Assembly: GCF_006438925.1 (NCBI RefSeq)
Contig: NZ_RCZA01000002.1
Location: 186,001 to 250,000, forward strand
Length of the DNA stretch: 64,000 bases
Reading direction: 5' to 3'
Source: Pseudomonas mandelii
GTDB lineage: Bacteria > Pseudomonadota > Gammaproteobacteria > Pseudomonadales > Pseudomonadaceae
The notes under the pieces: model-generated
Database searches by the model: none
What the model was told of the DNA's origin: nothing
What the model saw: only the letters and a program-made list of their open reading frames with translations
In this document: positions 25,503 through 33,863 of the stretch, in pieces
How the letters are laid out: each line of letters starts with the position of its first letter
Numbering within the stretch: the first letter of the stretch is position 1
Made by a program: the position numbers and the translations under genes

Positions 25503-26276
25503 TTACTTGCCGTAGATATCGAAGGCGAAGTACTTGTCCTGGATTTGCTTGTACTTGCCGTTCTCACGAATGGCGGTGATCGCGGTGTTGATCTTGTCTT
25601 TCAGCGCGTCACCCTTGCGAACCGCGATACCTACGCCGTCGCCGAAGTATTTGACGTCGGTGAACGCAGGGCCAACGAAGGCGAAACCTTTGCCAGCATC
25701 GGTTTTCAGGAAACCGTCATCCAGCAGCGTAGCGTCTGCCACGGTGCCGTCGAGGCGGCCAGCAGCCACGTCGAGGTAAATTTCGTTCTGCGAACCGTAA
25801 GGCTTGATCTCGGCACCCAGCGGGGCCAGGACTTCACGGGCGAAGCGCTCGTGGATCGAACCACGTTGCACGCCGATGTTCTTGCCCTTGAGCTCAGCCA
25901 GGCTGTCGCTGACTGGAGTGCCGGCCTTCATGACCAGGCGAGCCGGGGTGTTGTAGTACTTGTTGGTGAAGTCCACGGACTTCTTGCGGTCTTCAGTGAT
26001 CGACATGGACGACAGGATCGCGTCGATCTTGCGCACTTTGAGTGCCGGGATCAGACCGTCGAACTCTTGCTCGACCCAAACGCACTTGACCTTCATCTCT
26101 TCGCACAGAGCGTTGCCGATGTCGTAGTCGAAACCAACGATGCTGCCGTCCGGCGCTTTGGAAGCAAACGGAGGGTAAGCCGCTTCGATACCAATTTTCA
26201 GAGGCTTTTCATCGGCGAAAGTCGGCAGGGACAGCACGGACAGTGCCAGGGCGCCAAGCAGCACGAGTTTCTTCAT
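25503..26276 (-). CDS. aotJ: Arginine/ornithine periplasmic binding protein
   Basis: 257 residues from [21 protein letters not shown], a clear signal peptide; the frame's 25 upstream codons are rejected. Family 3 solute-binding protein: [31 protein letters not shown] and LDAIL-like [21 protein letters not shown] line the ligand cleft. It delivers arginine/ornithine to AotQM. First gene of the aot-argR operon, with a putative ArgR site 170-205 bp upstream. Confidence 0.95.
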   Translation of the reverse strand: MKKLVLLGALALSVLSLPTFADEKPLKIGIEAAYPPFASKAPDGSIVGFDYDIGNALCEEMKVKCVWVEQEFDGLIPALKVRKIDAILSSMSITEDRKKSVDFTNKYYNTPARLVMKAGTPVSDSLAELKGKNIGVQRGSIHERFAREVLAPLGAEIKPYGSQNEIYLDVAAGRLDGTVADATLLDDGFLKTDAGKGFAFVGPAFTDVKYFGDGVGIAVRKGDALKDKINTAITAIRENGKYKQIQDKYFAFDIYGK

Positions 26277-26439
26277 CTTGGGACTCCATCGGTAAAGGGC
26301 TAAAACGGCAGAGTGAGCGATAGCCCAATATGCGAATGAGTGGAACCGCAAAGCGGTGCTGCGTCGTATGAATCGCGCGTTTTTTTCAACGCGAGCAACA
26401 ACGAGCGAGTGATCGGCATTCTAACGACAGGCCCGAAGC

Positions 26440-26481
26440 CGATATTTCTTCAATGCGACAACTAATTACAGAAGCACCGAG
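26440..26481 (-). promoter_or_regulatory. Putative ArgR binding site before aotJ
   Basis: Minus-strand TGTCGC (26460-26455), 8 nt, then AA (26446-26445), the same half-site as before aruC. The adjoining upstream 21 nt again keep AA at the matching spacing. Two independent matches at the two expected operons support both. Confidence 0.5.
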
Positions 26482-26791
26482 AAAGCCGCTTGGGCGCGTT
26501 GACAGCCTTGCAAATTCATGCAAGAGCAAAAGACAGTGAACCGATCTATGCTGCAAATTGCGGGCCTATTATTGGCAAAGCCTTCTAATCCGGCAAGCAT
26601 AGCGTTGTGTCTTATTTTTATGGGGGTTGGTGCGGCCCGATGATGGGGCTTTGCGTTTCCCAATGCCCCGTATGGGAGCGAGCGGTTACACATTCAGTTA
26701 CTTGAAGGCTTGCAGGTAACAGTGGGAAATCACCTACAGACGAAGCCGATAATTATTGGCCGTTGTTGATGTGGTGTCTGACAGATCGCCA

Positions 26792-26882
26792 TCGCGAGCA
26801 AGCTCGCTCCCACAGTTGATCTCCAGTGAGCATAAGATTTGTGCCAGGCGCAGATCCCCTGTGGGAGCGAGCTTGCTCGCGA
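26792..26882. repeat. REPIN, family A (CTTGCTCGCGA subtype)
   Basis: Arms ATCGCGAGCAAGCTCGCTCC and GTGGGAGCGAGCTTGCTCGCG around a 43-bp spacer, between aotJ and the acs terminator. Confidence 0.87.
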
Positions 26883-26916
26883 AGAGGCCCGAACTGCCGA
26901 CACAAAAACATCAGGC

Positions 26917-26956
26917 AATAAAAAGCCCCGCCAGACGCAATGCCGGGCGGGGCTTT
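26917..26956 (-). terminator. Rho-independent terminator of acs
   Basis: Stem AAAGCCCCGCC (26922-26932) / GGCGGGGCTTT (26946-26956), followed on the minus strand by a T run. It starts 18 bp after the acs stop. Confidence 0.9.
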
Positions 26957-26973
26957 GGTGACTCAAGAACCGC

Positions 26974-28929
26974 TTAAGCGACGTTCATGATCTTGTGCTC
27001 ATCAATCAAATGCTGCACCACACCCGGATCGGCCAGAGTGGAGATATCCCCCAACCCATCGTATTCGGCCGTAGCAATCTTACGCAGGATGCGGCGCATG
27101 ATTTTGCCCGAACGGGTTTTCGGCAGACCCGGCGCCCACTGGATGACATCCGGCGAAGCAATCGGACCGATCTCCTTACGGACCCAGTTTTTCAGTTCCA
27201 GACGCAGTTGCTCGCTCGGCTCTTCGCCACCGATCAACGTGACATAGACATAAATGCCCTGCCCTTTGATGTCGTGCGGCACACCGACCACGGCCGCTTC
27301 GGCGACTTTCGGGTGAGCGACCATCGCGCTTTCGATCTCGGCGGTCCCCATGCGGTGGCCGGACACGTTGAGCACGTCATCCACGCGACCGGTAATCCAG
27401 TAGTAACCGTCTTCGTCACGACGCGCACCGTCACCGGTGAAGTACATGCCGCGGAACGTCTTGAAGTAGGTATCGACGAAGCGGTCATGGTCGCCATATA
27501 GCGTGCGCGCCTGGCCTGGCCACGAATCAAGAATCACCAGGTTGCCCTCGGCAACGCCTTCGATGATGTTGCCCAGGTTATCCACCAACGCCGGCACCAC
27601 GCCGAAGAACGGACGTGCCGCAGAACCCGGCTTGAGCGCGTGCGCACCCGGCAGCGGGCTCATCAGGGTCGCGCCGGTTTCGGTCTGCCACCAGGTGTCG
27701 ACGATCGGGCAACGGGACTGGCCGACGTTCTTGTAGTACCAATCCCACGCTTCCGGGTTGATCGGCTCACCGACCGAACCCAACAGACGCAGGCTGCTGC
27801 CATCGGCGCCTTCAACGGCGGCTTTGCCGGACGCCATCATCGCGCGGATGGCGGTAGGGGCGGTGTAGAGAATGTTGACCTTATGCTTGTCGACGATTTT
27901 CGCCACCCGGGTGATGTCCGGGTAGTTCGGCACGCCTTCGAACAGCAAAGTGGTCGCGCCATTGGCCAGCGGGCCATAGACAATATAGGTGTGGCCAGTG
28001 ACCCAACCGACGTCAGCGGTGCACCAGTAGACTTCGCCCGGACGGTAGTCGAACACGCGTTCGTGGGTCATCGCCGCGTACAACAGATAGCCGCCAGTGG
28101 TGTGCTGTACACCCTTCGGCTTACCGGTCGAACCGGAGGTATAAAGGATGAACAGCGCTTCTTCAGCACCCATTTCTTTCGGCGCGCACACAGTGCCTGC
28201 CACTTTCATCAGGTCTTCGTACCAGATGTCGCGATGCTGGTTCCACTTGATGTTGCCACCGGTGCGCTTGCACACGATGACTTTCTGGATGCTGCTGGTT
28301 TCCGGGTTGGTCAGCGCGTCGTCGACGTTGGTCTTGAGCGGGATCTTCTTGCCGGCACGAACACCTTCGTCGGCCGTGATCACCACTTTGGATTTGCAGT
28401 CGATGATCCGACCCGCCAGGGCTTCCGGCGAGAAACCACCGAACACTACCGAGTGAATTGCGCCGATCCGGGTACACGCCAGCATGGCGACCACGGCTTC
28501 GGGGATCATCGGCATATAGATAGTCACCACGTCGCCGCGGTGCACATCCTGGCCACGCAGGGCATTGGCGAACTTGCAGACTTGTTCGTGCAGCTCGCGG
28601 TAGGTGATGTTGCGGCTTTCGGCAGGGTCATCCCCTTCCCAAATAATCGCGATTTGATCGCCGCGCTCGGCCAGATGACGGTCGAGGCAGTTGTAGGAAA
28701 CGTTCAGGGTGCCGTCGGCGAACCATTTGATGTCGACATGGTGATCGTCGAAGGAAGTCTGTTTCACCGTGGTGAAAGGCTTGATCCAGTCGAGGCGCTT
28801 GGCTTGCTCGCGCCAGAAGCCGTCCGGGTTAACGACGGACTGCTGGTACATGGCCTTGTAGGTCGCCTCATCAGTCAGCGTGTTGGCCGCAACCTCGGGA
28901 CGAACGGGATACAGAGAAGCCGCACTCAT
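26974..28929 (-). CDS. acs: Acetyl-CoA synthetase
   Basis: 651 residues, full length. Activates acetate to acetyl-CoA via acetyl-AMP. ANL superfamily motifs: A3 [20 protein letters not shown] near residue 265, [49 protein letters not shown], and the regulatory lysine in [16 protein letters not shown] (acetylated in the family). GAGGTAAC precedes ATG 28929. It is also called acsA in Pseudomonas and lies next to aotJ as recalled for P. aeruginosa. Confidence 0.97.
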   Translation of the reverse strand: MSAASLYPVRPEVAANTLTDEATYKAMYQQSVVNPDGFWREQAKRLDWIKPFTTVKQTSFDDHHVDIKWFADGTLNVSYNCLDRHLAERGDQIAIIWEGDDPAESRNITYRELHEQVCKFANALRGQDVHRGDVVTIYMPMIPEAVVAMLACTRIGAIHSVVFGGFSPEALAGRIIDCKSKVVITADEGVRAGKKIPLKTNVDDALTNPETSSIQKVIVCKRTGGNIKWNQHRDIWYEDLMKVAGTVCAPKEMGAEEALFILYTSGSTGKPKGVQHTTGGYLLYAAMTHERVFDYRPGEVYWCTADVGWVTGHTYIVYGPLANGATTLLFEGVPNYPDITRVAKIVDKHKVNILYTAPTAIRAMMASGKAAVEGADGSSLRLLGSVGEPINPEAWDWYYKNVGQSRCPIVDTWWQTETGATLMSPLPGAHALKPGSAARPFFGVVPALVDNLGNIIEGVAEGNLVILDSWPGQARTLYGDHDRFVDTYFKTFRGMYFTGDGARRDEDGYYWITGRVDDVLNVSGHRMGTAEIESAMVAHPKVAEAAVVGVPHDIKGQGIYVYVTLIGGEEPSEQLRLELKNWVRKEIGPIASPDVIQWAPGLPKTRSGKIMRRILRKIATAEYDGLGDISTLADPGVVQHLIDEHKIMNVA

Positions 28930-29078
28930 CTTTGTTACCTCGGTGGAATAGTTGTTTTTGTATGACCCAGTTGTAGCCGGGCCGGGCCTATAGAACCATT
29001 CGACGATGGTAGTAACAAGCCCCTACAAAATGTGGCTATACCTCGTCGACACGCTCAAGCCCGGCTATCCAGGGCCCC

Positions 29079-29161
29079 TGTAGGAGCTGCCGAAGGCTGC
29101 GATCTTTTGATCCTCAACGGCCGCCAAGATCAAAAGATCGCAGCCTGCGGCAGCTCCTACA
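29079..29161. repeat. REPIN, family B
   Basis: Arms TGTAGGAGCTGCCGAAGGCT...GATCTTTTGATC and complement, around a 15-nt spacer; near-perfect hairpin of ~33 bp. Confidence 0.87.
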
Positions 29162-29319
29162 GGGATTGTTACGAAATTCGCCAAAGGTGTTTATCAAAAG
29201 CACGCCTATATGAATGTAAACCCCACGCCTAAAATCAGCCTCGCCAACCAGGCAACGTGATTAACCCAGTTGCAGCCCCCACGAAGGCAGTTAATCCAAA
29301 ACCAGTACTTAAGTTCTAC

Positions 29320-29342
29320 ACGCAACCCCAAAAAGGTTGCGT
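29320..29342 (+). promoter_or_regulatory. Leader hairpin upstream of the DUF2790 gene
   Basis: ACGCAACC-CCAAAAA-GGTTGCGT, perfect 8-bp stem ending 33 nt before the start codon. No T-run follows, so probably an mRNA leader structure. Confidence 0.5.
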
Positions 29343-29375
29343 GACCCCACTCGACCTCTAAAAGGTAAATCTGAA

Positions 29376-29639
29376 ATGAAAGCTTTATTAGTTCTGGCCC
29401 TCAGCAGCCTGTGCGCAACCGCCATGGCAGACGAGGTCCCGACTGATGTCGCACAGCAGCAACCCGCCGTTGAGGAATACACTTACTCCACTCACCTGGA
29501 CATCGCCAAAGTTATCTCCATGAGCGAAATCCCGAATGTGTGTGAAGTTGTTCCAGCCACAATGGAATACGACGACTCCAAAGGCCAACGCCACATTCTT
29601 CGTTACAGCGTCATGGGTAACGGCTGCTCTAACGGCTAA
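29376..29639 (+). CDS. Small secreted DUF2790-like protein
   Basis: 87 residues from ATG 29376 (AAAGGTAA upstream); 13 further codons upstream in frame are rejected. Signal peptide MKALLVLALSSLCATAMA then a ~69-residue mature part with the pattern YSTHLDIAKVISM...CEVVPATMEYDDSKGQRHILRYSVMGNGC. This matches the DUF2790 family of small periplasmic Pseudomonas proteins of unknown function, several of them copper- or stress-regulated by recall. The two cysteines may form a disulfide. Confidence 0.8.
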   Translation: MKALLVLALSSLCATAMADEVPTDVAQQQPAVEEYTYSTHLDIAKVISMSEIPNVCEVVPATMEYDDSKGQRHILRYSVMGNGCSNG

Positions 29640-29766
29640 TCACCCGCTCTCACCCTCCCAAGGTTCGACCCACCCGCCCGCTATTTAAGGCAGATGAAGC
29701 GCCGAACCTTATATATCGACTTATACGATTTATTTAAGCGTTTATTTGCGCTTTTTAATCGAATTA

Positions 29767-29809
29767 GTTGGCGTAGTATCAATTCCACACCAAGGCACAA
29801 GACGCCAAC
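29767..29809 (+). promoter_or_regulatory. Leader inverted repeat before the DG-x-DHTG repeat gene
   Basis: GTTGGCGT (29767-29774) / ACGCCAAC (29802-29809), 8-bp perfect arms with a 27-nt loop, ending 6 nt before the GGAG ribosome site of the 29828 gene. Confidence 0.45.
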
Positions 29810-29827
29810 GAACCTGGAGCCACTACC

Positions 29828-30103
29828 ATGAAAACCAAACTGATCCTCGCCCTGACCCTCTCCGTCCTGGCCGCTAACACCTTCGCCGCTGACGGCAACG
29901 ACCGCACTGGCTCGGCTACTTACACCACACAAGCAGCTGTCGCTTCTGACGGTTACGACCATACCGGTTCGGCGTCTTTCGCCTCCGATGGCTCCGACCA
30001 CACGGGCGCTGCCAAACTCGCCTCTGACGGTTTTGATCACACCGGCGCTGCCAAACTGGCTGCCGATGGCGCAGATCACGTGGGTGCCGCTCGCTTCAGC
30101 TGA
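29828..30103 (+). CDS. Small secreted repeat protein (DG-x-DHTG repeats)
   Basis: 91 residues; GGAGCC precedes ATG 29828. Signal peptide MKTKLILALTLSVLAANTFA. The mature ~70 residues are five copies of a repeat, DG-x-D-(H/R)-(T/V)-G-(S/A)-A followed by 4-10 residues: DGNDRTGSA, DGYDHTGSA, DGSDHTGAA, DGFDHTGAA, DGADHVGAA. Spacing is 13 residues for the last four. Asp, His and Thr at fixed positions suggest metal binding or a beta-solenoid surface, but this is inference. I do not recognise a named family. It is followed by a terminator. Confidence 0.8.
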   Translation: MKTKLILALTLSVLAANTFAADGNDRTGSATYTTQAAVASDGYDHTGSASFASDGSDHTGAAKLASDGFDHTGAAKLAADGADHVGAARFS

Positions 30104-30122
30104 TCATGTAGCGTGACGTTAC

Positions 30123-30142
30123 AGCCCGACTTCGGTCGGGCT
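30123..30142 (+). terminator. Terminator after the repeat-protein gene
   Basis: AGCCCGAC-TTCG-GTCGGGCT, 8-bp stem with a stable tetraloop, followed by TAGTTGTGT. The T content is weak. Confidence 0.7.
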
Positions 30143-30177
30143 TAGTTGTGTCTGTGGCCTTCGAAAACCGACTCAAA

Positions 30178-30193
30178 ACACAACATGTAGTGA
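30178..30193 (+). promoter_or_regulatory. Possible NrdR box
   Basis: ACACAACATGTAGTGA is a near palindrome close to the NrdR consensus ACACTATATATTGTGT. The partner box normally ~31 bp away is not evident, and it lies 427 bp before nrdB, so the call is tentative. Confidence 0.35.
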
Positions 30194-30555
30194 AAAAGGC
30201 AATTTTTTGGCTGTTTTTTGAACAAAAAAATTGCCCGCTAAAATTTATGAAAAAAAATCTGCACCCGCGACATCCAGCCAAAGCCCTGTAAACCCTCGCT
30301 CCGACCGAAAAACACTCCTTCTCGTGCGCTCCATGCGCGGATTCGCCCCACCACGACCGCAAAAATTTCCCTATAATGCCGCCTTAAACGGGCCTGCAAT
30401 ATTCCCTTACAGGGATAACAGCCAGTCTGAAGCCCACGCCGAAGTCCTCACCGATTTCAGCGCCCGTCAGAGGCTCTCGGAACCCCGTACAAAATTATGT
30501 TTATTTGCCTGCGTGTACCGCTGCAAAAAACGCTATCCAACGCGGCCAGTACGGT

Positions 30556-30587
30556 CGTGTGAAAAACAACCAATCAGTTTTCACACG
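30556..30587 (+). promoter_or_regulatory. Leader hairpin of nrdB
   Basis: CGTGTGAAAA (30556-30565) / TTTTCACACG (30578-30587), perfect 10-bp stem with a 12-nt loop, ending 17 nt before the CAGGAG ribosome site of nrdB. Confidence 0.6.
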
Positions 30588-30620
30588 GGCAAATGGCCCT
30601 CACGCAGGAGACGACACGTC

Positions 30621-31871
30621 ATGCTGAGCTGGGACGAATTCGACAAAGAAGACAGCGGCGAAACCGTTGTAAAAGGCGCCAACGCTGGCCACGCAACTGA
30701 AGCCAACATGGACCGCCTCGACACCGCTGGTGGCGTCGCGGCTCAAGAAGCCCGCGCTGTAACCGCGTCCGACTCCGCCGCAATCGCCCGTGCAAAAGCT
30801 GCCTTGGACAACCTCGACATCGCCGAAGGCCTCGCCGAACTCGAAGGCGCCTCCGCCCGTGTGGCTGTCGACGAAAAGCGCATGATCAACTGCCGCGCCG
30901 ACCTCAACCAGCTCGTCCCGTTCAAGTACGACTGGGCCTGGCAGAAGTACCTGGACGGTTGCGCAAACCACTGGATGCCGCAAGAAGTCAACATGACCGC
31001 CGACATCGCCCTCTGGAAAGACCCGGAAGGCCTGACCGACGACGAGCGCCGCATCGTCATGCGCAACCTCGGCTTCTTCTCCACCGCCGACTCCCTGGTT
31101 GCCAACAACCTGGTGCTGGCCGTGTACCGCCTGATCACCAACCCGGAATGCCGCCAGTACATCCTGCGCCAGGCGTTCGAAGAGGCGATCCACACCCACG
31201 CCTACCAGTACTGCATCGAATCGTTGGCCATGGATGAAGGCGAGATCTTCAACATGTACCACGAGATCCCATCGGTCGCGAAAAAAGCCACCTGGGGCCT
31301 CAAATACACCCGTTCGATCTCCGATCCGAAGTTCGAAACCGGCACCGTCGAAACCGACAAAGAATTGCTGCGCAACTTGATCGCCTACTACTGCGTTCTG
31401 GAAGGCATCTTCTTCTACTGCGGCTTCACCCAGATCCTCTCCATGGGCCGCCGCAACAAAATGACCGGCGTCGCCGAGCAGTTCCAATACATCCTGCGCG
31501 ACGAATCCATGCACCTGAACTTCGGCATCGACGTGATCAACCAGATCAAAATCGAAAACCCGCACCTGTGGGATGCTGAAATGAAGGAAGAAGCTTCGCA
31601 GATGATTCTGCAAGGCACTCAGCTGGAAATCGAATACGCGCGTGACACCATGCCTCGCGGCGTGTTGGGCATGAACGCGGCGATGATGGAGGACTACCTG
31701 AAGTTCATCGCTAACCGTCGTTTGTCGCAGATTGGGTTGAAGGAAGAGTACCCAGGGACAACTAACCCGTTCCCTTGGATGAGCGAGATTATGGACTTGA
31801 AGAAAGAGAAGAATTTCTTTGAGACTCGGGTTATTGAGTATCAGACTGGTGGGGCGTTGAGCTGGGATTGA
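30621..31871 (+). CDS. nrdB: Class Ia ribonucleotide reductase, beta subunit
   Basis: 416 residues from ATG 30621 with CAGGAG upstream; the 130-codon upstream extension lacks family similarity. NrdB holds the diiron-tyrosyl radical needed by NrdA to reduce ribonucleoside diphosphates. Metal-site motifs [20 protein letters not shown] (with split histidine/glutamate ligands) near residue 190 and [14 protein letters not shown] near residue 293; C-terminal tail [18 protein letters not shown] is the NrdA-binding end. nrdA is not adjacent: upstream are tiny secreted-protein genes and it does not occur elsewhere in the window. Confidence 0.95.
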   Translation: MLSWDEFDKEDSGETVVKGANAGHATEANMDRLDTAGGVAAQEARAVTASDSAAIARAKAALDNLDIAEGLAELEGASARVAVDEKRMINCRADLNQLVPFKYDWAWQKYLDGCANHWMPQEVNMTADIALWKDPEGLTDDERRIVMRNLGFFSTADSLVANNLVLAVYRLITNPECRQYILRQAFEEAIHTHAYQYCIESLAMDEGEIFNMYHEIPSVAKKATWGLKYTRSISDPKFETGTVETDKELLRNLIAYYCVLEGIFFYCGFTQILSMGRRNKMTGVAEQFQYILRDESMHLNFGIDVINQIKIENPHLWDAEMKEEASQMILQGTQLEIEYARDTMPRGVLGMNAAMMEDYLKFIANRRLSQIGLKEEYPGTTNPFPWMSEIMDLKKEKNFFETRVIEYQTGGALSWD

Positions 31872-31927
31872 TTCCTGGAGCTCGCCGCGATTTGACGATT
31901 GCGCTCTGAATCGAAAAATCGAAAAGC

Positions 31928-31956
31928 AAAAGCCCCGATCTGATCGGGGCTTTTTA
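31928..31956 (+). terminator. Rho-independent terminator of nrdB
   Basis: AGCCCCGATC / GATCGGGGCT stem (31931-31951) followed by TTTTT. Confidence 0.92.
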
Positions 31957-32084
31957 TTGGGGAATGAAAAACTTTTTTCCTTCCCTACGCTACGACGCTA
32001 AAACTCCTACAGCACTTACAGCTCCGTCCGCATTGATGCCCATTCAAAGCACCTCTAAGCTCCATTGAAGGTGCCTAAGAAACG

Positions 32085-32201
32085 CCCAACGTAGAAGCTT
32101 GGCCAATCACACAGATGCACAATTCACCTTTTTGGTGATTTGTTGTTCGGATGTGTGAAGGCTTTGTTCGTTGGGATTTTTTAAGTCCACTCTACGTTGG
32201 G
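32085..32201. repeat. Long imperfect stem-loop, 117 bp
   Basis: Ends CCCAACGTAGA (32085-32095) and TCTACGTTGGG (32191-32201) are perfect complements. Inside, AAGC/GCTT, TCACACA/TGTGTGA, CAA/TTG and TCACC-TTTTT-GGTGA also pair in order, giving one long hairpin. It resembles neither REP family of this genome. Confidence 0.65.
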
Positions 32202-32288
32202 GTCAGGCCCTCCTAAATCTAAACGTAGAGGTAATGGATATGCCTGAACACGATCTACCCCGCACTCTCGCCATTCTGGAGATCAGTC

Positions 32289-32822
32289 ATGACTGATCCC
32301 TTCTCTGTAACAATCTTCACTCGCCACAACCTTGCCCTACATGCCCTCCTACTAGAAAACCAGCCATGGTTCTGCGCCCGCGGTCTAGGTCGCTTAATGG
32401 GCTTCCATCTGAATGATCGTGTGGTCAGCAAACTGGACGAGGATCAGAGACATACGTTGTTGATTGAGTACCACGGCCAACCGGAGAAGCGGTTGATGAT
32501 CAGCGAGTCCGGTGCGTATGCGTTGCTGGTATATCACTACGCGCCGGGGCATCGGTTGTTGCGTGAATGGCTGACTCATCAGGTGGTTCCTGCCTTGCGT
32601 GATGCGACGCCGTCGAAGAACACGGATCGGCCGATGTTGAGTTTGTTGGATTGGCCGGAGATGTCGTTGAGTCTGTTGCATTGGCAGGATGAAGGCTGGA
32701 TTCGGCTGCGGGACATGCCTTATCTGTTGCTCAATCGCACGCGGCGGCGGGTGCCGGTGGTTAAGCCTTGGTGGCGGAAGGTTGTGGAGGTGTTTCAGTC
32801 GTCAAAGCATTCGGTGGGTTAG
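32289..32822 (+). CDS. BRO-N (antirepressor-type) domain protein
   Basis: 177 residues; TGGAG precedes ATG 32289. Residues ~8-105 fit the BRO N-terminal domain of phage antirepressors: ENQPWFCARGLGRLMGFH, LLIEYHGQPEKRLMISESGAYALLVYH and RLLREWLTHQVVPALR. The C-terminal ~70 residues are not a known antirepressor tail and end very basic (RTRRRVPVVKPWWRK), suited to nucleic acid binding. No phage genes adjoin it; it heads the accessory pocket, followed by an HNH nuclease. Confidence 0.82.
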   Translation: MTDPFSVTIFTRHNLALHALLLENQPWFCARGLGRLMGFHLNDRVVSKLDEDQRHTLLIEYHGQPEKRLMISESGAYALLVYHYAPGHRLLREWLTHQVVPALRDATPSKNTDRPMLSLLDWPEMSLSLLHWQDEGWIRLRDMPYLLLNRTRRRVPVVKPWWRKVVEVFQSSKHSVG

Positions 32823-32914
32823 TGCGGTGGTCCCCTTGTAGGATCGATTGAGCGATGCATCTGACTTTTCTGTAGGAATTTTCGTAGACAGTCGTAATAG
32901 CCACTCAGTATCGT

Positions 32915-32935
32915 CCGAGGGTTTTCAACCCTCGG
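32915..32935 (+). promoter_or_regulatory. Hairpin abutting the HNH start codon
   Basis: CCGAGGGTT-TTC-AACCCTCGG, perfect 9-bp stem ending 7 nt before ATG 32943, where the ribosome site should be. No purine-rich site is visible. Confidence 0.6.
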
Positions 32936-32942
32936 CGATTGT

Positions 32943-33656
32943 ATGGACACTGAAAAGAGCAATAGCGATTGGAGTGACGTGGAGATTCAGGCTGCGGTCG
33001 ATGCCTATCTCAGCATGTTGTCCCGCGAACAGAGCGGTCAGAAAGTCGTTAAGACTGAGGAAAATCGCATCCTGCGTGAGGGAGCCTTAGCCGGTAGGAC
33101 TAAAGGATCTGTTGAGTTTCGGATGCAAAACATCTCTACCGTGCTGGTCGAACTGGGCCGAGCTCGCATTGAGGGATACAAACCCGCCAAGAATGTCGGC
33201 GCGAATGTTGCGCGAAGCATTCGTGAAGCGCTAAACGCGCCAAGCACTTTGACGCCCGAGGATTTTGCCCCGACGGCAGACGAGGTAACGCTGGAGCTGC
33301 GAGCAGCCAAACTTGAGCGGCAACCGCTTAAAGATGAGCCGAAGGGGATTGAGCGACCAGAGCAAACTCAGTCGAGCGGAAAGTCTTATGTTCGCGATCC
33401 TGAAGTGAGAGCGTGGGTTCGCCAGCAGGCTGAAGGCAAATGCGAAGGCTGTGGCGAGCCGGCTCCGTTTGAAAAGGATGGCAGGCCGTTTCTTGAGGTT
33501 CATCACGTTAAGCATTTGGCGCAGGAGGGCTCGGATCGCACGAGCAATGCTGTGGCGCTTTGCCCGAACTGTCATCGTCGTTGTCACCATTCGAGCGACA
33601 GGGATGAATTCACTTCCTCGCTGTATACGAAGGTGGAGCGGCTGAAGGCTGAGTAG
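32943..33656 (+). CDS. HNH endonuclease, McrA-like
   Basis: 237 residues from ATG 32943. The N-terminal ~75 residues (SDVEIQAAVDAYLSML, RTKGSVEFRMQNISTVL) match the head region seen on ScoMcrA-type and related HNH nucleases. The C-terminal HNH domain begins CEGCGEPAPF with the zinc pair, then FLEVHHVKHLAQEGSDRTSNAVALCPNCHRRCHH, supplying the catalytic histidine, asparagine and second CxxC. Relatives are modification-dependent (type IV) restriction enzymes, so defence is likely but the target base cannot be read. The start codon is crowded by a hairpin. Confidence 0.85.
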   Translation: MDTEKSNSDWSDVEIQAAVDAYLSMLSREQSGQKVVKTEENRILREGALAGRTKGSVEFRMQNISTVLVELGRARIEGYKPAKNVGANVARSIREALNAPSTLTPEDFAPTADEVTLELRAAKLERQPLKDEPKGIERPEQTQSSGKSYVRDPEVRAWVRQQAEGKCEGCGEPAPFEKDGRPFLEVHHVKHLAQEGSDRTSNAVALCPNCHRRCHHSSDRDEFTSSLYTKVERLKAE

Positions 33657-33730
33657 TTGAACTGGATTCATCACCGTAAGTTGCGTTGCTACTGACTCAG
33701 CGCGGGGCATGTAGACCGAGTTGATGCAGG

Positions 33731-33757
33731 GATTCGCGAGCAGGCTCGCTCCCACAG
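33731..33757. repeat. Single REP arm, family A
   Basis: ATTCGCGAGCAGGCTCGCTC followed by CCACAG, without a second inverted arm within 100 bp; an isolated half of a REPIN. Confidence 0.75.
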
Positions 33758-33863
33758 GCTTGGTGTGTCGCCGCAGTTTTTGCGCTGTATTGAAAACAGT
33801 CAGTGCAACCCGTCCCGCCTCCCGCTATTAATACCCTTCCCCCCTCAAGGACCCGAGCCCACC

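Larger units (their letters stand above)
26277..26973. other. Intergenic region aotJ / acs (697 bp)
   Basis: Holds the aotJ promoter with an ArgR-like site, a family A REPIN and the acs terminator. About 26510-26780 holds a decayed REP arm near 26670 (GGGAGCGAGCGG) and otherwise nothing I recognise. Confidence 0.6.
28930..29375. other. Intergenic region acs / DUF2790 gene (446 bp)
   Basis: Divergent promoters. Contains the ACCAT-TCGACG-ATGGT inverted repeat at about 28992-29007, a family B REPIN (29079-29161), and a leader hairpin (29320-29342) before the DUF2790 gene. Nothing coding seen. Confidence 0.6.
30104..30620. other. Intergenic region before nrdB (517 bp)
   Basis: Contains a terminator (30123-30142), a NrdR-like box (30178-30193), a -10-like TATAAT (30372-30377) and a perfect hairpin (30556-30587) just before the nrdB ribosome site. 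No coding sequence seen; the open frame through it is not gene-like. Confidence 0.6.
31872..32288. other. Intergenic region nrdB / BRO-N gene (417 bp)
   Basis: Contains the nrdB terminator and a long imperfect inverted repeat (32085-32201). Sequence 31960-32084 and 32202-32270 shows no gene. Confidence 0.6.

Noticed and set aside
26466..26693. 75-codon minus-strand frame in the aotJ/acs gap
   Set aside because: No ribosome site or composition of a protein.
30231..30620. 130-codon N-terminal extension of nrdB
   Set aside because: Not like any NrdB; a good ribosome site and family start lie at 30621.
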